In this document: in pieces, positions 1 through 10,570 of the stretch | How positions within the stretch are numbered: position 1 is the first letter of the stretch | How the letters are laid out: every line of letters starts with the position of its first letter | NCBI RefSeq assembly: GCF_964019755.1 | Contig: NZ_OZ026469.1 | Coordinates: 620,001 to 684,000 of the forward strand | DNA length: 64,000 nt | Direction: 5' to 3' | DNA from: Spiroplasma endosymbiont of Polydrusus cervinus | GTDB lineage: Bacteria; Bacillota_I; Bacilli_A; Mycoplasmatales; Mycoplasmataceae | Made by a program: the position numbers and the translations under genes | The notes under the pieces: model-generated | The model's input: only the letters and a program-made list of their open reading frames with translations | Told to the model about the DNA's origin: nothing | Database searches by the model: none

Positions 1-158
1 TAATAGTTAAATATTGCCCAGTTCTAATAGCAAGTTGAATATATCCCTTTATATCCTATTTGAAGTTGCGCCAAATACTTATTTTCTTTTTCATTTTTAA
101 ATTTTGTATTTAATCAATTTTTTGTGTTTGGTTGTTCTAAATAATTTTTAATTTCCAT
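1..158 (-). pseudogene. recT: RecT-like recombinase, N-terminal fragment, frameshifted and cut by window edge
   Basis: RecT-family single-strand annealing proteins pair with an exonuclease in phage recombination. The frame opens at an ATG 2 bp after the nuclease stop and reads through QLQIGYKG, a RecT hallmark. It then hits TAG, while the next frame continues with YIQLAIRTGQYLTI, the expected RecT continuation. So a one-base shift lies near position 46. The stretch between the N-terminus and QIGYKG is about 50 residues shorter than usual, suggesting an internal deletion. The rest lies outside the window. The family call rests on these motifs plus the nuclease neighbour. Confidence 0.68.
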
Positions 159-159
159 T

Positions 160-863
160 TTAAATCTCCTCTTTAAAATTTGCACTATTTTTTAAAAATT
201 GTGCTTTTGCATCTTGTCATTCTAAATTTAATTTAGTTGTTATTTTAAAATTAATTCTTTCAATTCCATTTTTATTTATAATTCAAATTTCCCCTTTATC
301 AGCAACATTAATACCATTGGCTTTTAATAAATGTGCATATCCCGTAATTTGTAATTGTGCCATTTTAATTTTTTTAAGTTCAACATTTTTTCAAGTTTTA
401 AAATCAATAACAACTGCATTATTATTTTCCATATAAACCAAATCGGGTGTACCACAAATTAATCCATCTGAAATTTGTTGTTCTATTATTGCTATAATTT
501 TTTTAAATTCTTTTTCGATTTTTTTAATAAAATAATTAATTTTTTTATTAATGGAAATAATTCTTTAATTTCATTATATTCAACATTTAATAATTCTAAT
601 ATTTGATTAATATTGTTCCGTGAGTTTTCGTTTTTAACACAATCGTATAATATTCTTGATGCAAATTCATGAATAATATTTCCTCTAATTATTGCTTTAT
701 TAAAATATGCAGAACCTTTAATATCAGAATAATTTGTATTAAAATAGTTACTAACTATGGGTGTGACACTTGGCAAAAATTTATTATTAAATTTATATCT
801 ATGTTGATCTTTCCAAAATTCAGCTTCATACTTTAAATTAATATTTTCATCAATAAATTTCAT
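160..863 (-). pseudogene. PD-(D/E)XK exonuclease (RecE/YqaJ/Cas4-like), frameshifted
   Basis: A phage-type exonuclease that would resect DNA for the RecT partner. The C-terminal half contains GTPDLVY followed by AVVIDFKTWK, the D...D-x-K metal-binding core of PD-(D/E)XK nucleases, then AQLQITGYAHLL, the usual QxxxY helix. The N-terminal half (ATG at 863, 8 bp after the preceding stop) has HEFASRI, like the early His/Glu motif. The halves are in different frames; the switch lies in an A7 run near 541-547, and the upstream frame stops at 492. It is a pseudogene unless the indel is a sequencing error. Translation would otherwise end at 160. Confidence 0.72.
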
Positions 864-870
864 AAATAAT

Positions 871-1530
871 TTAATAATGAAATTTTGTTTTATAATTAAT
901 TTCTAATCCATTAATTTTAGGATTTTCAATTTTCTGATTTTTTATTCAATTTAAAACATAGTCTGTATCAAGTTCTTTTTTAATAAATTTATTAGGAACT
1001 TTATCAATGTCAATTATTTTAATATCATATTCTTTTTTTTGTTTTAATCCTCTAATTTTTAATTCATTTTTACTAATTAATTGATCAATAATTCCAACAT
1101 TATTAGTTAAGTTTTTATTTTCTAAAATTAATTGTTGCTGTTTTTCATACCAATAAACTTGTTTTTGTAAAATTTCATCAGTTAAATCTTTAAATTTATT
1201 GCTAATTTCTATTTCGAATAATAATAAAATCCTTCTTACTTGATTTAAAATAGTTTTTGATGAAGAAAGTGAATTTAAGTATTTTTTTTCTTCCATTTTT
1301 AAAATAGACTTTAATTCGCTACCATTATCTGCATCGTTTTTATTTTTAATTGTGTAATTAATGATTTTATTTTGTAAAGAATTAAAATACTCAATATTAT
1401 TTTTATCAGTTATTTTTGATATAAAATCTTTCAAATAATTTAAAGAATCATTAAGTGAATTCCTTAGTTTTATTTTTTCATCTTCAATATCATTTTTAGT
1501 TATTAATTCTTTTATAGTTATTAATTCCAT
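871..1530 (-). CDS. Phage-associated coiled-coil protein, DUF1351-like
   Basis: Predicted 219 residues, with one TGA (Trp) near the end. The centre is a long charged coiled coil (about residues 20-150). The tail reads KVPNKFIKKELDTDYVLNW and ends in a conserved-looking ENPKINGLEI segment. This resembles the C-terminus of DUF1351 proteins, which sit beside RecT/nuclease pairs in Firmicute phages. An AAGGAAG ribosome binding site precedes the ATG. It is followed 8 bp later by the nuclease. A role in phage recombination is inferred from position only; the family match is by eye and moderate. Confidence 0.6.
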
Positions 1531-1551
1531 ATTTTTTATTTCTTCCTTTAT

Positions 1552-2052
1552 TTATTTACTATTAAATAGTTTGATTATTTTTAATGTTATAAAATAGAAA
1601 ATTGGTAAACATCTTGTATTTGTAATTAATATTCCGATAATTATTTGTTCTATACTTAAAACTCCAATATTTAACCAAAAAAGAATAAAATCAATCGGAA
1701 GATAAATAATTATGTTTGCTAATAAAATTAGAATAATTTTAATAATATGATTTATTTTTATTCAATTAATTAGTTTAATTAAAATTGCCAATAAACCCAT
1801 GCCAATATTTCAGCATAATGATCCCACAGTAAAACCTCATAATAATAAATCAGATAGAAAATGTCCCATAAATCCAATCAACAAATACCAATATCAATTT
1901 AAAATAAATACACTTATAAAAATGGGGATTAAAAATAATGGAATTGATATTCTTGAAATAATTTGTATTCGCATTACTTGTGATAATACAACCATCATTG
2001 CAATTAAAATTGCCACATAATTTATTTTTTTAATTAATTGAAAGTTATTCAT
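1552..2052 (-). CDS. Small polytopic membrane protein of the phage-like module
   Basis: Predicted 166 residues with about five hydrophobic segments, starting with YVAILIAMMVVLSQVMRIQ and containing a GHFLSDLLLW motif. The overall pattern (N-terminal helix, ISIPLFLIPIF, conserved G-H-x-x-S-D) is reminiscent of ECF-transporter S components such as the one at 7881. It could equally be an unrelated membrane protein. It starts 3 bp after the methyltransferase stop, so it is probably translated from the same mRNA. Three Trp codons are TGA. Confidence 0.6.
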
Positions 2053-2055
2053 TTT

Positions 2056-2796
2056 TTAAAAATTTAAGTTAAGTTGTATTTTATTTAATCGTTTTTGTAT
2101 CATTGCAAAGTAATTATTATTTATTTCACAACCTAGTCATTTTCGGTTTAATTGTTCACAAGCATGTGCGGTTGTACCACTTCCCATAAAAGGATCTAAA
2201 ATTAAGTCATTTTCTTTGCTATGTTTTTTAATCAAATCGCCAAATATATTTAATGGTTTTTCTGTTGGGTGTTCTGTTTTTTTATAAGATGAACCTATTG
2301 GGTTTTTAAATATTGTTTTTTTATTTTCATAGTTTTTTATATAGTTTGGTATTGGATCTTTTTTAGAATAAATAATCATACAATATTCTTTATCTTGAAA
2401 AATAAAATTATTAGTTGGCATTGGATTTGTTTTTTCTCAAAAATAAAAATCAAAATTCATATTATTTTTATATACTCAATCTAAGTAATATTTAATTTGT
2501 CTTCTATTCATTCAAATTAACATAAATTTATTTTTTGAAATTCGATAAAATTCATCTAAATAAGTATTTATATCAAATGAATTATGTAAATTATTATCAT
2601 AGATAGCGTTAATATATTTATTTATACTTTTTGATATTTCGCTGGAATTTATTTGTTCTTTTTTCCTTGTTGGTAAATCATATAAATAAGGTGGATCAGT
2701 TAATATTAAATCAACGCTATCATTTTCTAATATTTTGACAAAAGATAAAGCATCATCATTTATTAACTTACCTAAATTAGTCTTAAATTCTTTCAT
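2056..2796 (-). CDS. DNA methyltransferase, beta-class, probably N6-adenine
   Basis: Predicted 246 residues. Motif IV (LILTDPPYLYD, residues ~30-40) comes before motif I (LILDPFMGSGTTAHA, near the C-terminus), the beta-class order. DPPY, not SPPY, favours adenine N6. HPTEKPL just before motif I is typical of this family. No restriction endonuclease lies next to it, so an orphan phage methyltransferase is likely. Two TGA codons in the middle read as Trp. The start is supported by TAGGATGA about 9 bp upstream. First gene of a leftward set of closely spaced phage-like genes. Target sequence cannot be told. Confidence 0.85.
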
Positions 2797-3544
2797 TAAA
2801 TTATCATCCTATTTTTGTATTTTATTAAAATAAAATTATTAAATATTTTTTTAACATTATTTTTTATATATATTTTTAAGATATGTTTATCAAAAATATT
2901 TAATTTAATATGTCTATATTGTTTGTTTATGATAGAGATTGAAATAAATATATTATTAATACTTTTTTACTTACTTTTACTCTAATTTATTTATTAACAA
3001 ATATATTAATTTTGTTATTAACTAATTATTTATGAGAGAGTGAGAGAAATATTAATATTTTCTTTTTTTATCTCTTTATCTCTCTGTCTTTTAAATAAAT
3101 ATATTAAATATATAGTAAAAATAAATTTTGGCACATTTAAAATATGCAAAATAGTAAAAATTGGCACACTGAAAAATACTATTAAGTTTTCAAAGATCGT
3201 ATATTAAATATTAATTTTTTAATAAATAATTAAGTGTGCCAATAGAGATTAATATACCGAAACAGAGAAGAGACAACACCTTAAATTAGAATAAGAACAG
3301 GTACATTTTTTGTAAAGATTTTAAGATATTTAATAAATGTGCAAACAACTTAAAGAGGGCATCAAAAAGTTGCTATAAAGTTTTTTATTATATAAAAATA
3401 AGATGCTGTCTTTTCTCTGTTTCAATTAAATTAATCTATAATTATGGTTTTATAAATAAATAAACCATTTTAGTAAATGGTTTATTATTCTTATTCAATT
3501 TCTATATATTTTCTTAAAACCCTTCTTTTTTCCATGCGATCGAA
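2797..3544. other. Gene-free AT-rich stretch with inverted repeats
   Basis: No convincing reading frame. It holds: a purine-rich GAGAGAGTGAGAGA tract facing a TCTCTTTATCTCTCT tract (3034-3095), able to form an imperfect hairpin; three ATTGGCACA-type sites at about 3127, 3160-3170 and (inverted) 3233-3243; and a 70-bp imperfect hairpin bounded by AAAGAGGGCATC (3354) and GATGCTGTCTTT (~3414). The promoter of the leftward methyltransferase module should lie at its left end. Confidence 0.5.
3459..3486. terminator. Hairpin, probable terminator
   Basis: AATAAACCATTT and AAATGGTTTATT form a 12-bp perfect stem around a TAGT loop. T-rich sequence follows on the plus strand. It lies between the phage-like module and the IS3 remnant. 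Confidence 0.5.
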
Positions 3545-4059
3545 AAATAATGATCGTAGTTATGAAAATTTATTAGATGCTAAATATAATTTATTACAAA
3601 GAAATTTTAGAGCTGAAAAAATTAATCAAAAATGAGTTACTGATAATTACTTATATTAAAATTTATAAACAAAAATATTTTCTTTATTTAAGTACTATTA
3701 TTGATTTATATGATAAAAGAATTATTGCATATGAAATTAGTTTTAAAAACAATACAGAGCTAGTAATGAATACTCTTTTAAAAGCTGTAAAAAATAAAAA
3801 ATTAAATGGTTTAATATTACATTCTGATCAAGGAATTCAATATAGAACCACTAAATATAATAAATTTTGTGAAAATCTTGGAATACGTATATCAATGTCA
3901 AGAAAAGGTACTCCTTTAGATAATGCAGTTATAGAAAGTTTTCATTCAATTTTAAAGAAAGAAACTATTTACAATAATATTATCAAAACAAAACACGATA
4001 TGATTAATTTAATTCATAAATGAATGAATTTTAAACAAACATATCGTGTAGAATATTAA
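3545..4059 (+). pseudogene. IS3-family transposase orfB fragment (integrase core), frameshifted
   Basis: C-terminal part of an rve/DDE transposase. YLSTIIDLYDKRIIAYEIS carries the first Asp region, GLILHSDQGIQY the second Asp and NAVIESFHSILKKE the catalytic Glu. Upstream, RNFRAEKINQKWVTD is in another frame; an extra A near 3652 breaks the link to TYIKIYK. A TGA at 4021 is Trp and the frame ends at 4059. orfA and the terminal repeats are missing, so it cannot move itself. It differs from the abundant 1.23-kb IS of this window. Confidence 0.8.
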
Positions 4060-4131
4060 TACCAAATGTTTTTTATTTTATGTCTACTTTTTGGGTATCG
4101 TTCCAATAATAGTGATGGGTTAATATTATTC

Positions 4132-4196
4132 GTATACTGTAAAACTAAATCATAAAAAGTTAATAAAATTATAACAAATTAAAAATAAAAAAATTG
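4132..4196. repeat. Right-end fragment of the IS30-type element
   Basis: GTATACTGTAAAACTAAATC and the following AT-rich sequence match the terminal repeat of the IS30-type elements at 10695, 28844 and elsewhere. About 65 bp survive, without coding sequence. Confidence 0.75.
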
Positions 4197-4253
4197 AAAA
4201 AAGTGCCTTAATAGTGCATAATAATAGTAAAGTAAAAAGGAGTTTAGATAACA

Positions 4254-4862
4254 ATGTCAAATTTTTTGGGTGGTAGTATGACAATGAACGTGATTTTAGT
4301 AGTAATTGTATTTGCAGTTATTATTTTTGCCATTGTTTCTTCCATTATGGGGCAAAAAGCCCAACGAATTGAGCGTGAAAAAAGAAAAAAACAAGTTAAA
4401 GATAAAATTAAACAATATATTAAAGATACTGATAATCGTAAAAATTTAAGACTACAATATGAGAAAGTTATTGCCCGTAAAGGAAAAGAATTTAAATATC
4501 GGGATATTTTTGATGTTATTGTTAATATTTATGAAGCAAAGACTAATGCTTTTTTAGAACAGAAAGCTTTTGAAATTGAAGGAATTTCAAAGAAAATTAG
4601 TAAGAAACAATATGAAACAACTTGAATTGTTAATCAAGAAATTAATTTAGAAGAAACAAAACACCGAATTGAAATTAGTGAGAAAAAAGTTAAGTTAACA
4701 AAAGAAGAAAAAAAAGCAACAAAAATTGCCGCAAAAAAAGAATATGAAGCACACTGCGCTGAAATGATTAAAAAGCGTGAAGAAGAAAGAAAAATGCGTA
4801 AAGTTGGCCACTGTCCGGTTGAAAAACGCCCAAAAGCAGAGAAATTTGTCCCTAGAAAATAA
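4254..4862 (+). CDS. Membrane-anchored coiled-coil protein, unknown function
   Basis: Predicted 202 residues. A short N-terminus is followed by one membrane helix (residues ~11-31, rich in V and I, ending SSIMG). A long, very basic, Lys/Glu-rich helical region follows to the C-terminus, so the body should face the cytosol. AAAAGGAGTTTAG lies about 8 bp upstream of the ATG. One TGA (4624) codes Trp. No family was recognised. A scaffold or membrane-cytoskeleton link is possible but is only suggested by shape. Confidence 0.75.
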
Positions 4863-4926
4863 GTGTCATCTTATTTTATTTGTCTTTCTAATGATAAATA
4901 TGAGATAACGAAAGTGAAGTGCAACA

Positions 4927-6900
4927 ATGGATTTAGAAATCACTTTAAAAAAAGAAGATTTTAAACGATTTAAGAAATGTTTAAAAATTGCTTGAACATT
5001 AGCATCGCGGGATAATTTAAAAATAGTGCAAGATTGAGTAACAGCGCAAAAGATTTCTGTCTTTTTTGATTTACAAGATAATATTAATAGTGCCAAAGTA
5101 GATGAGAGTACTTTTTTTGATAATAATAACAATAATGATACAAAAGGATTATTTACGCCGCATTTATATGATTTAGCGTTAGAAACTTATTGACCAGCTG
5201 ATGAAACAACAAGCAATGATGATGTGAGAAAGTTACCAGATGATGTTAAAATTGATTTTTATCCGGGTGAAACAATTGCCGATGGAAATGAAATTGGCCA
5301 ACGGGCACGCGAATACTTTATGCGTGATCATAATTATTTTAATTTAGAACATTACAGTAAGAAAATTGCTTTTTCTAAAACAACCGCTGTTTTAGCAGAC
5401 CCTAATTATGATGTTTATTTTGAACCATCGTTTGTTTACAACAATTGCATTACGAAATGTGATATTTTACAGAAACTCCGGGATGGAACGTATCATTTAA
5501 TAGAGGTTAAAGCATCAACGGGACGGAAATATGCTAAAGATACCCAAATGTATATGGATAAAGAAATTAAAGATGAATATGGCTATGATGTCGCTTATCA
5601 GTATTATATTTTAGCGGGGGCTGGTTTAACAATTAGTCGTGTTTCCTTAATGTTATTAAATTCGGAATATTCTCGTGATGGCGATATTGATGATGACCAG
5701 TTGTTTATGTTTCAAAACCTTTATAAATTGCCAACCAAAACATTACCACCAGTTAGCTTATTAGAATTTTGTCAGCAAATGATGACTGGTCAATTTGCGA
5801 AACGAGTTGCCAAGAATCGTCTTATTACTGATGATTTAGCTTTAATTAAAAGTTATTTTATGCAACCAGCAACTAAAATTTTTCCATTATTTAGTAAGGA
5901 ACAATGTTTTAACGGTAAGGGTGATCGGTATGGTTATTGCCAGCATATTACGAGTTATTTACCAACCCATCATAGTGTTTTTGAATTAACGCAGGGAATG
6001 GAAAAAAAGACATTATTAAAGTATCAAGAGAACATTGATTTATTAAAAGATATTGTCTTACCTTTTACCTTTCACCAGTCAGCTCGGCAAAAAACTCCCG
6101 TTTTATTTTCCGAAAAACAACAGCGTCAAATTCTTGCCGTTCAAGATAATGCGCCTGTTCTTAATCCACAAAAAATTCCGGAAATTAAACAAGTTTTAAC
6201 CCAATATCAGTATCCATTATATATGTATGATTTTGAAACGATGAAGGCCGCTGTCCCGCGGTTTGATTATTCTTATTCTTATCAACAAATTCCGTTTCAA
6301 TACTCAGTTCATATTATTAAAGATAGCAATTTTGATTATCAAGATGAGACAACTATGACACATTATGCCTTCTTAGCGGATGGGGAAGGTGATCCACGGT
6401 TAGCATTAATTGAACATTTAGTTACTGATTTATTTAACGCTGGGCTAGGGGTTTATGTTGCTTATTATAAAAGTTTTGAATGTAAAGTTTTAGCAGAATT
6501 AATTAATTACTTAGCAATCTTAATTAATCAGACGCGAAATGAAGAAACTATTGTGAGATATCAGGATTGGCAACAAAAACTAAGAATAATTCGTAATAAA
6601 ACAATTGATTTAATGGACTTTTTTCAAGATTTTATGATTTATAAAAAGGAATTTTATGGTTCGGCTTCCATTAAAAAAACTCAGCCAGCATTTGATAACC
6701 AATTTACTTATCAAGTCTTAAAGGTCCAGAAAGGGGATATGGCAAGTGAAATCTTTCGTCGGTGTGCGGAAAATAACATTTCATTATCAATTTGGAATAA
6801 ATTCTTTCGCTCGGAAATGTTAAAATATTGTAACCGTGATACGTTAGCAATGGTAGTAATTTATCAACATATTGTTCACTTAATGACACCTTTAAAATAA
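4927..6900 (+). CDS. DUF2779 protein with PD-(D/E)XK-like and DEDD exonuclease-like regions
   Basis: Predicted 657 residues. The first half has FVYNNCITKCDILQKL then YHLIEVKAST, the D...E-x-K core of Cas4/RecB-type nucleases. The second half begins with YPLYMYDFETM, the DxET motif of RNase H-fold 3'-5' exonucleases seen in DUF2779, and runs to CNRDTLAMV near the end. Cys pairs that could bind an Fe-S cluster, as in Cas4, are not obvious. Three TGA codons (positions ~4993, 5035, 5191) lie in the N-terminal part, so the gene opens only under table 4. fmt follows 18 bp later. The substrate is unknown. Confidence 0.8.
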
Positions 6901-6918
6901 ATTGAGGGAGGAAAAAAG

Positions 6919-7878
6919 ATGCAAAAATATAGAGTAGTTTTTATGGGGACACCAATCTTTGCCACAGCGGTGCTAGCGGCCTTACAAAAATTGGCCCCAG
7001 CAATTGAAATAATTGGAATTGTGACCCAACCTGATCAAAAAATAGGGCGAAAACAAATAGTGCAATTTTCACCCGTCAAAGAATTTGCTTTAGCGAAGCA
7101 GATTGCGGTTTTTCAACCAGAAAAAATTAATGATCTTTATCAAGAATTAGTTACCTTACAACCAGATGCTATTGTTACTTGTGCGTATGGTCAGTTTATT
7201 CCGGAACGAATTTTAAAATTAGTCCGGATTAATTGTATTAATGTCCATGGCTCTTTATTGCCAAAATTACGGGGAGGGGCTCCGATTCATAAGGCAATTA
7301 TTTATGGGGAAAAAGAAACCGGGATCACCCTAATGAAAATGATTAAACAAATAGATGCTGGGGAAATGTATGTTCAAACAGCAATTCCAATTATGTCAAC
7401 GGATACTGCTTCATCCTTGCATGACCGGCTAGTGGTTTTAGCAGGAACAATGATTGAAAAATATTTATTAGATATTATTACCGGCAAGATTAAAGGAACC
7501 CCTCAAGATGATAGAAAAGCAACATTTGCTTATAATATTACACGGGATGAAGAAAAAGTTAATTGATTTTTACCAAAGCAAAAAATTGTTGATCAAATTA
7601 GGGGCTTATGGGCTTGACCAATTGCTTATACCACAGTTAATAATATGCATTATAAATTACACCAAGCAATGATTGCTAATGAACTATTAGCTGAGAAAGA
7701 TGCTGATTTTGTTAATGGCACAATTATTGATGTGTTAAAAAATGGGATTAAAGTTAAAGTTGAAGATGGTTATTTATTAATTACTCGCTTACAACGAGAA
7801 GGTAAGAAAGTAACCGATGCTAAAAATTATTACCACAGCGCGTCACCAGAAATTATGGTTGGAAATATTTTCATTTAA
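6919..7878 (+). CDS. fmt: Methionyl-tRNA formyltransferase
   Basis: Transfers a formyl group to initiator Met-tRNA in the cytosol. Predicted 319 residues, normal length. The N-terminal Rossmann domain has FMGTPIFATAVL and VTQPDQ. The formyl-transferase signature runs through CAYGQFIP, NVHGSLLPKLRGGAPIHKAI and GITLMKMIKQIDAGE, with the expected catalytic Asn, His and Asp. The C-terminal OB-like domain contains two TGA-coded Trp. GAGGGAGG precedes the ATG by about 8 bp. The next gene starts 2 bp after the stop, so they are probably co-transcribed. Confidence 0.96.
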
Positions 7879-7880
7879 TA

Positions 7881-8423
7881 ATGTATCGTTTAAAATCATT
7901 AAAATATTTAACAACAACGGGGTTAATAACAGCCTTGTTAGTAACGATTGCTTATATTTCACAATTTATTCGGATTGATTTTGGTAGCGGGAAAGGGATT
8001 ATTCAGTTAGCAGATGGCTTATTCTTAGCTTTAATAACTTTAATCAAAGGACCAATGTTATTAATTAGTGGGATTTTGTATGTAACAATTATTGATCTTG
8101 TCACAGGGGACTTTATTTTTATTCCTGTTTCTGTTGTCATTCGAATTTTAATGTTTTTTATTATTTATTTTGGGGCGCGGATTTTTAGTCGCTATGGAGC
8201 TATTTTTATTAGTACATGGATGTTATTATTATATGTTTTATATAGCTATCTTTTATTTAGGCCAGCTGTCGCAATTGTTGAATTAATTGCTGATGCCATT
8301 CAAATTGGAGTTGCCACAATAATTGGAATTATTTTAGCAGCTGTCTTTGTCCGTATTAATGACCATAGTGTAAATAAAATTTGAGATGATGAACAATTTT
8401 GATATTATAAAAAGAGTAATTAA
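7881..8423 (+). CDS. ECF-transporter S-component-like membrane protein
   Basis: Predicted 180 residues with about five to six membrane segments. TTTGLITALLVTIAYISQFI at the start, ADGLFLALITLIKGP, then a segment with IDLVTGDF match the usual pattern of vitamin-binding S components in Mollicutes, which recruit a shared EcfA/T energy module. No EcfA or EcfT gene lies nearby. The substrate cannot be inferred. Two TGA-coded Trp occur in the short cytosolic tail. It starts 2 bp after fmt. Confidence 0.7.
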
Positions 8424-8444
8424 GACTGCATCCATTTTAGTAAG

Positions 8445-8797
8445 TGTATACTGTAAAACTAAATCATAAAAAGTTAATAAAATTATAACAAATTAAAAAT
8501 AAAAAACAATAGTCACAAAAAATATTAAATTAAAAATATTGTTTTTAATATTCTGGATTGGCAACCCTTTTTAGGACACTTTTTATATGGACTGTTGAAT
8601 TTAGAAAACAACAGTCCATATAAAAAGTGTCCTAAAAAGGGTTGCCAATCCAGATACTATCCGATCAATAATGCAAATAAATTTATGTTTTTTAATATAA
8701 AAATAAAAAAACAATCTCACAAGAATTGTTTTTTTTGCCGGTTCATCGTACAGGACGCCTTTTATTAACTTTTTATGATTTATTTTTACAGTATACA
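8445..8797. mobile_element. MITE-like element with two facing IS30-type right ends
   Basis: Starts with TGTATACTGTAAAAC and ends with TTTTTACAGTATACA, the same IS30-type right end in inverted orientation. No transposase lies between. The interior holds a second, unrelated inverted repeat (8553-8653) and an AAACAATCTCACAAGAATTGTT hairpin. It sits between the ECF-S-like gene and gapN. A scrap resembling the 1.23-kb IS end (AAGACTGCATCC) lies just left. Confidence 0.65.
8553..8653. repeat. Nested 45-bp inverted repeat (hairpin)
   Basis: Two perfect 45-bp arms (8553-8597 and 8609-8653), beginning CTGGATTGGCAACCC and separated by 11 bp. They lie inside the IS30-type MITE. The GC content of the arms is higher than the surroundings. 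Probably the joined ends of another mobile element, or a very stable terminator. Confidence 0.75.
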
Positions 8798-8858
8798 AAT
8801 TTTAAAAAAAAGCATAAAATATAAATAGAGTAATGCAAGAAGAAAAGAGGCATTAGAA

Positions 8859-10277
8859 ATGAATTTGGAATTAAATGCATTAATTAATGGTGAATTAATA
8901 AACAATGGGGATTGATTAGAAATAATTTCACCAATTAATAATAAACCGTATGGTCGTGTTCCAGCTTTAAAAGAGAAAGAAATTAATGAAGCTTTTAAAA
9001 CAGCGCGCCAAGCGCAAAAAGGATGAGCAAAATTAACCTTATTTGAACGAATTAGTTATCTTCGTAAATGAGCAGAATTATTAGCGAGTCATAAAACCGA
9101 ACTTGCTAAAATTATGGCGTATGAAGTTGGGAAAAGTTTAAAAGATGGCCAAGTAGAAGTGGAGCGTAGCATTGAGTATATTGATTATACAATTGAAGAA
9201 GCAAAACGAATTTTTCCTGAAACATTAACTGGTGATGGTTGAAATGTTCAAAACAAAATGGGAATTTTTTCGCGCGTTCCAAAAGGTGTTGTTTTAGCAA
9301 TTTCCCCATTTAATTATCCGGTTAATTTAAGTATTGCTAAAATTGTCCCAAGTTTGGTGGTAGGGAATACTGTTGTCTTTAAACCAGCAACAAATGGTAG
9401 TTTAACAGGGTTATATATGGCAAAGTTAACCCATGAAGTTGGCTTTCCAAAAGGTGTTTTTAATGTAGTAACTGGACGTGGCCGTGATATTGGTGATTTA
9501 TTAGTTTTAAATCCTGAAATTAATGTTATTTCCTTTACAGGGTCAGTTGCCGTTGGTAATCATATTCGGACATTAGGACATAGTAAAGACTTAGTATTAG
9601 AATTAGGAGGGAAAGATCCCGCTTTAGTATTGAAAGATGCTGATTTAACAAAAGCAGTAAAAGAAATTATTGCTGGAGCTTATGCTTATTCTGGGCAACG
9701 TTGTACGGCCATAAAACGGGTATTCGTTGATGAAACTGTTGCGGATGAATTAGTAAAATTATTAAAAACAGAAGTTAGCAAGTTGGAAGCAGGTTCGCCA
9801 TTAGATAATAAGGCCATTATCCCAGTGATTGATTTAAAAGCAGCTGAATTTGTCCAAGAATTAATTGATGATGCTTTAGCCAAAAAAGCAACATTAGTTA
9901 TTGGCAATGAACGAAAAGATAACTTACTTAGTGCAACTTTAATTGATCATGTTACCCCAGCAATGCACTTAGCATGAGAAGAACCATTTGGGCCAGTTTT
10001 ACCAATTATTCGTTGTAAAAATGTCGCGGAAATGATTACTTTAGCAAATGAATCAAACTTTAAATTACAAGCGTGTATCTTTACGAAAGATATTAATGCC
10101 GCTTTTAATATTGCAAATGAATTAGAAACGGGAACAGTAAATATTAATGGACGAACACAACGTGGTCCTGATTCTTTCCCATTTTTAGGAATTCATGATT
10201 CAGGACAAGGGGTCCAAGGAATTCGAGAAACAATTAATTCTGTTACTCGTTTTAAAGGGTTAGTAATTAATTATTAA
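8859..10277 (+). CDS. gapN: NADP-dependent non-phosphorylating glyceraldehyde-3-phosphate dehydrogenase
   Basis: Oxidises glyceraldehyde-3-phosphate directly to 3-phosphoglycerate, giving NADPH without ATP. Predicted 472 residues, normal for GapN. Visible motifs: ISPFNYPVNLSIAKIVPSL, FKPATNGSLTGLYMAKL, the SFTGSVAVG coenzyme loop, LELGGKDPALV with the catalytic Glu, and YSGQRCTAIKRV with the nucleophilic Cys. The C-terminal GPDSFPFLG and GVQGIRETI are typical of GapN against other aldehyde dehydrogenases. AGAAAAGAGG lies about 10 bp upstream. TGA codons read as Trp. It stands alone between mobile sequences. Confidence 0.93.
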
Positions 10278-10345
10278 CCTTTCTTTTAAAACATAATCTT
10301 ATATTTAATTTTATGATATATTATACTTATAAGTAGGTGGAAGAA

Positions 10346-10521
10346 AAAATAGAAAATTAAATTGAGCAAGCTTTAAACGAACTAATGTTAACAATTAAAG
10401 CAATTAGTTTAGATGTTAGTGAATTACAAGAACGGGCAAGTTTAAAACTAGTTCTGTTTTTGATGATTATAATGCAATTGCTGAATAAATTACTAATATT
10501 GCAAAAAAATTAGTGAGTTAG
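10346..10521 (+). pseudogene. Relic of a small helical protein gene
   Basis: After a good AGGTGG site the expected ATG is replaced by ATAGAAAATTAA. The following frame reads EQALNELMLTIKAISLDVSE, then shifts by one base to TSSVFDDYNAIAE, a stop, and ITNIAKKLVS. This looks like a small coiled-coil protein whose start was lost and whose frame broke. The family is not recognised. Confidence 0.4.
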
Positions 10522-10570
10522 AATATAAGTTTCATATTACTAAAATTTCCTTATATTTAATTTTCTTAGG

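Noticed and set aside
1799-2020. Plus-strand 73-codon frame
   Set aside because: It lies opposite the membrane-protein gene 1552-2052, which has better context (methyltransferase 3 bp upstream) and hydrophobic pattern.
8553-8653. CRISPR-like repeat
   Set aside because: It is a single inverted repeat with no regular direct repeats or spacers. No CRISPR array was found in the window.
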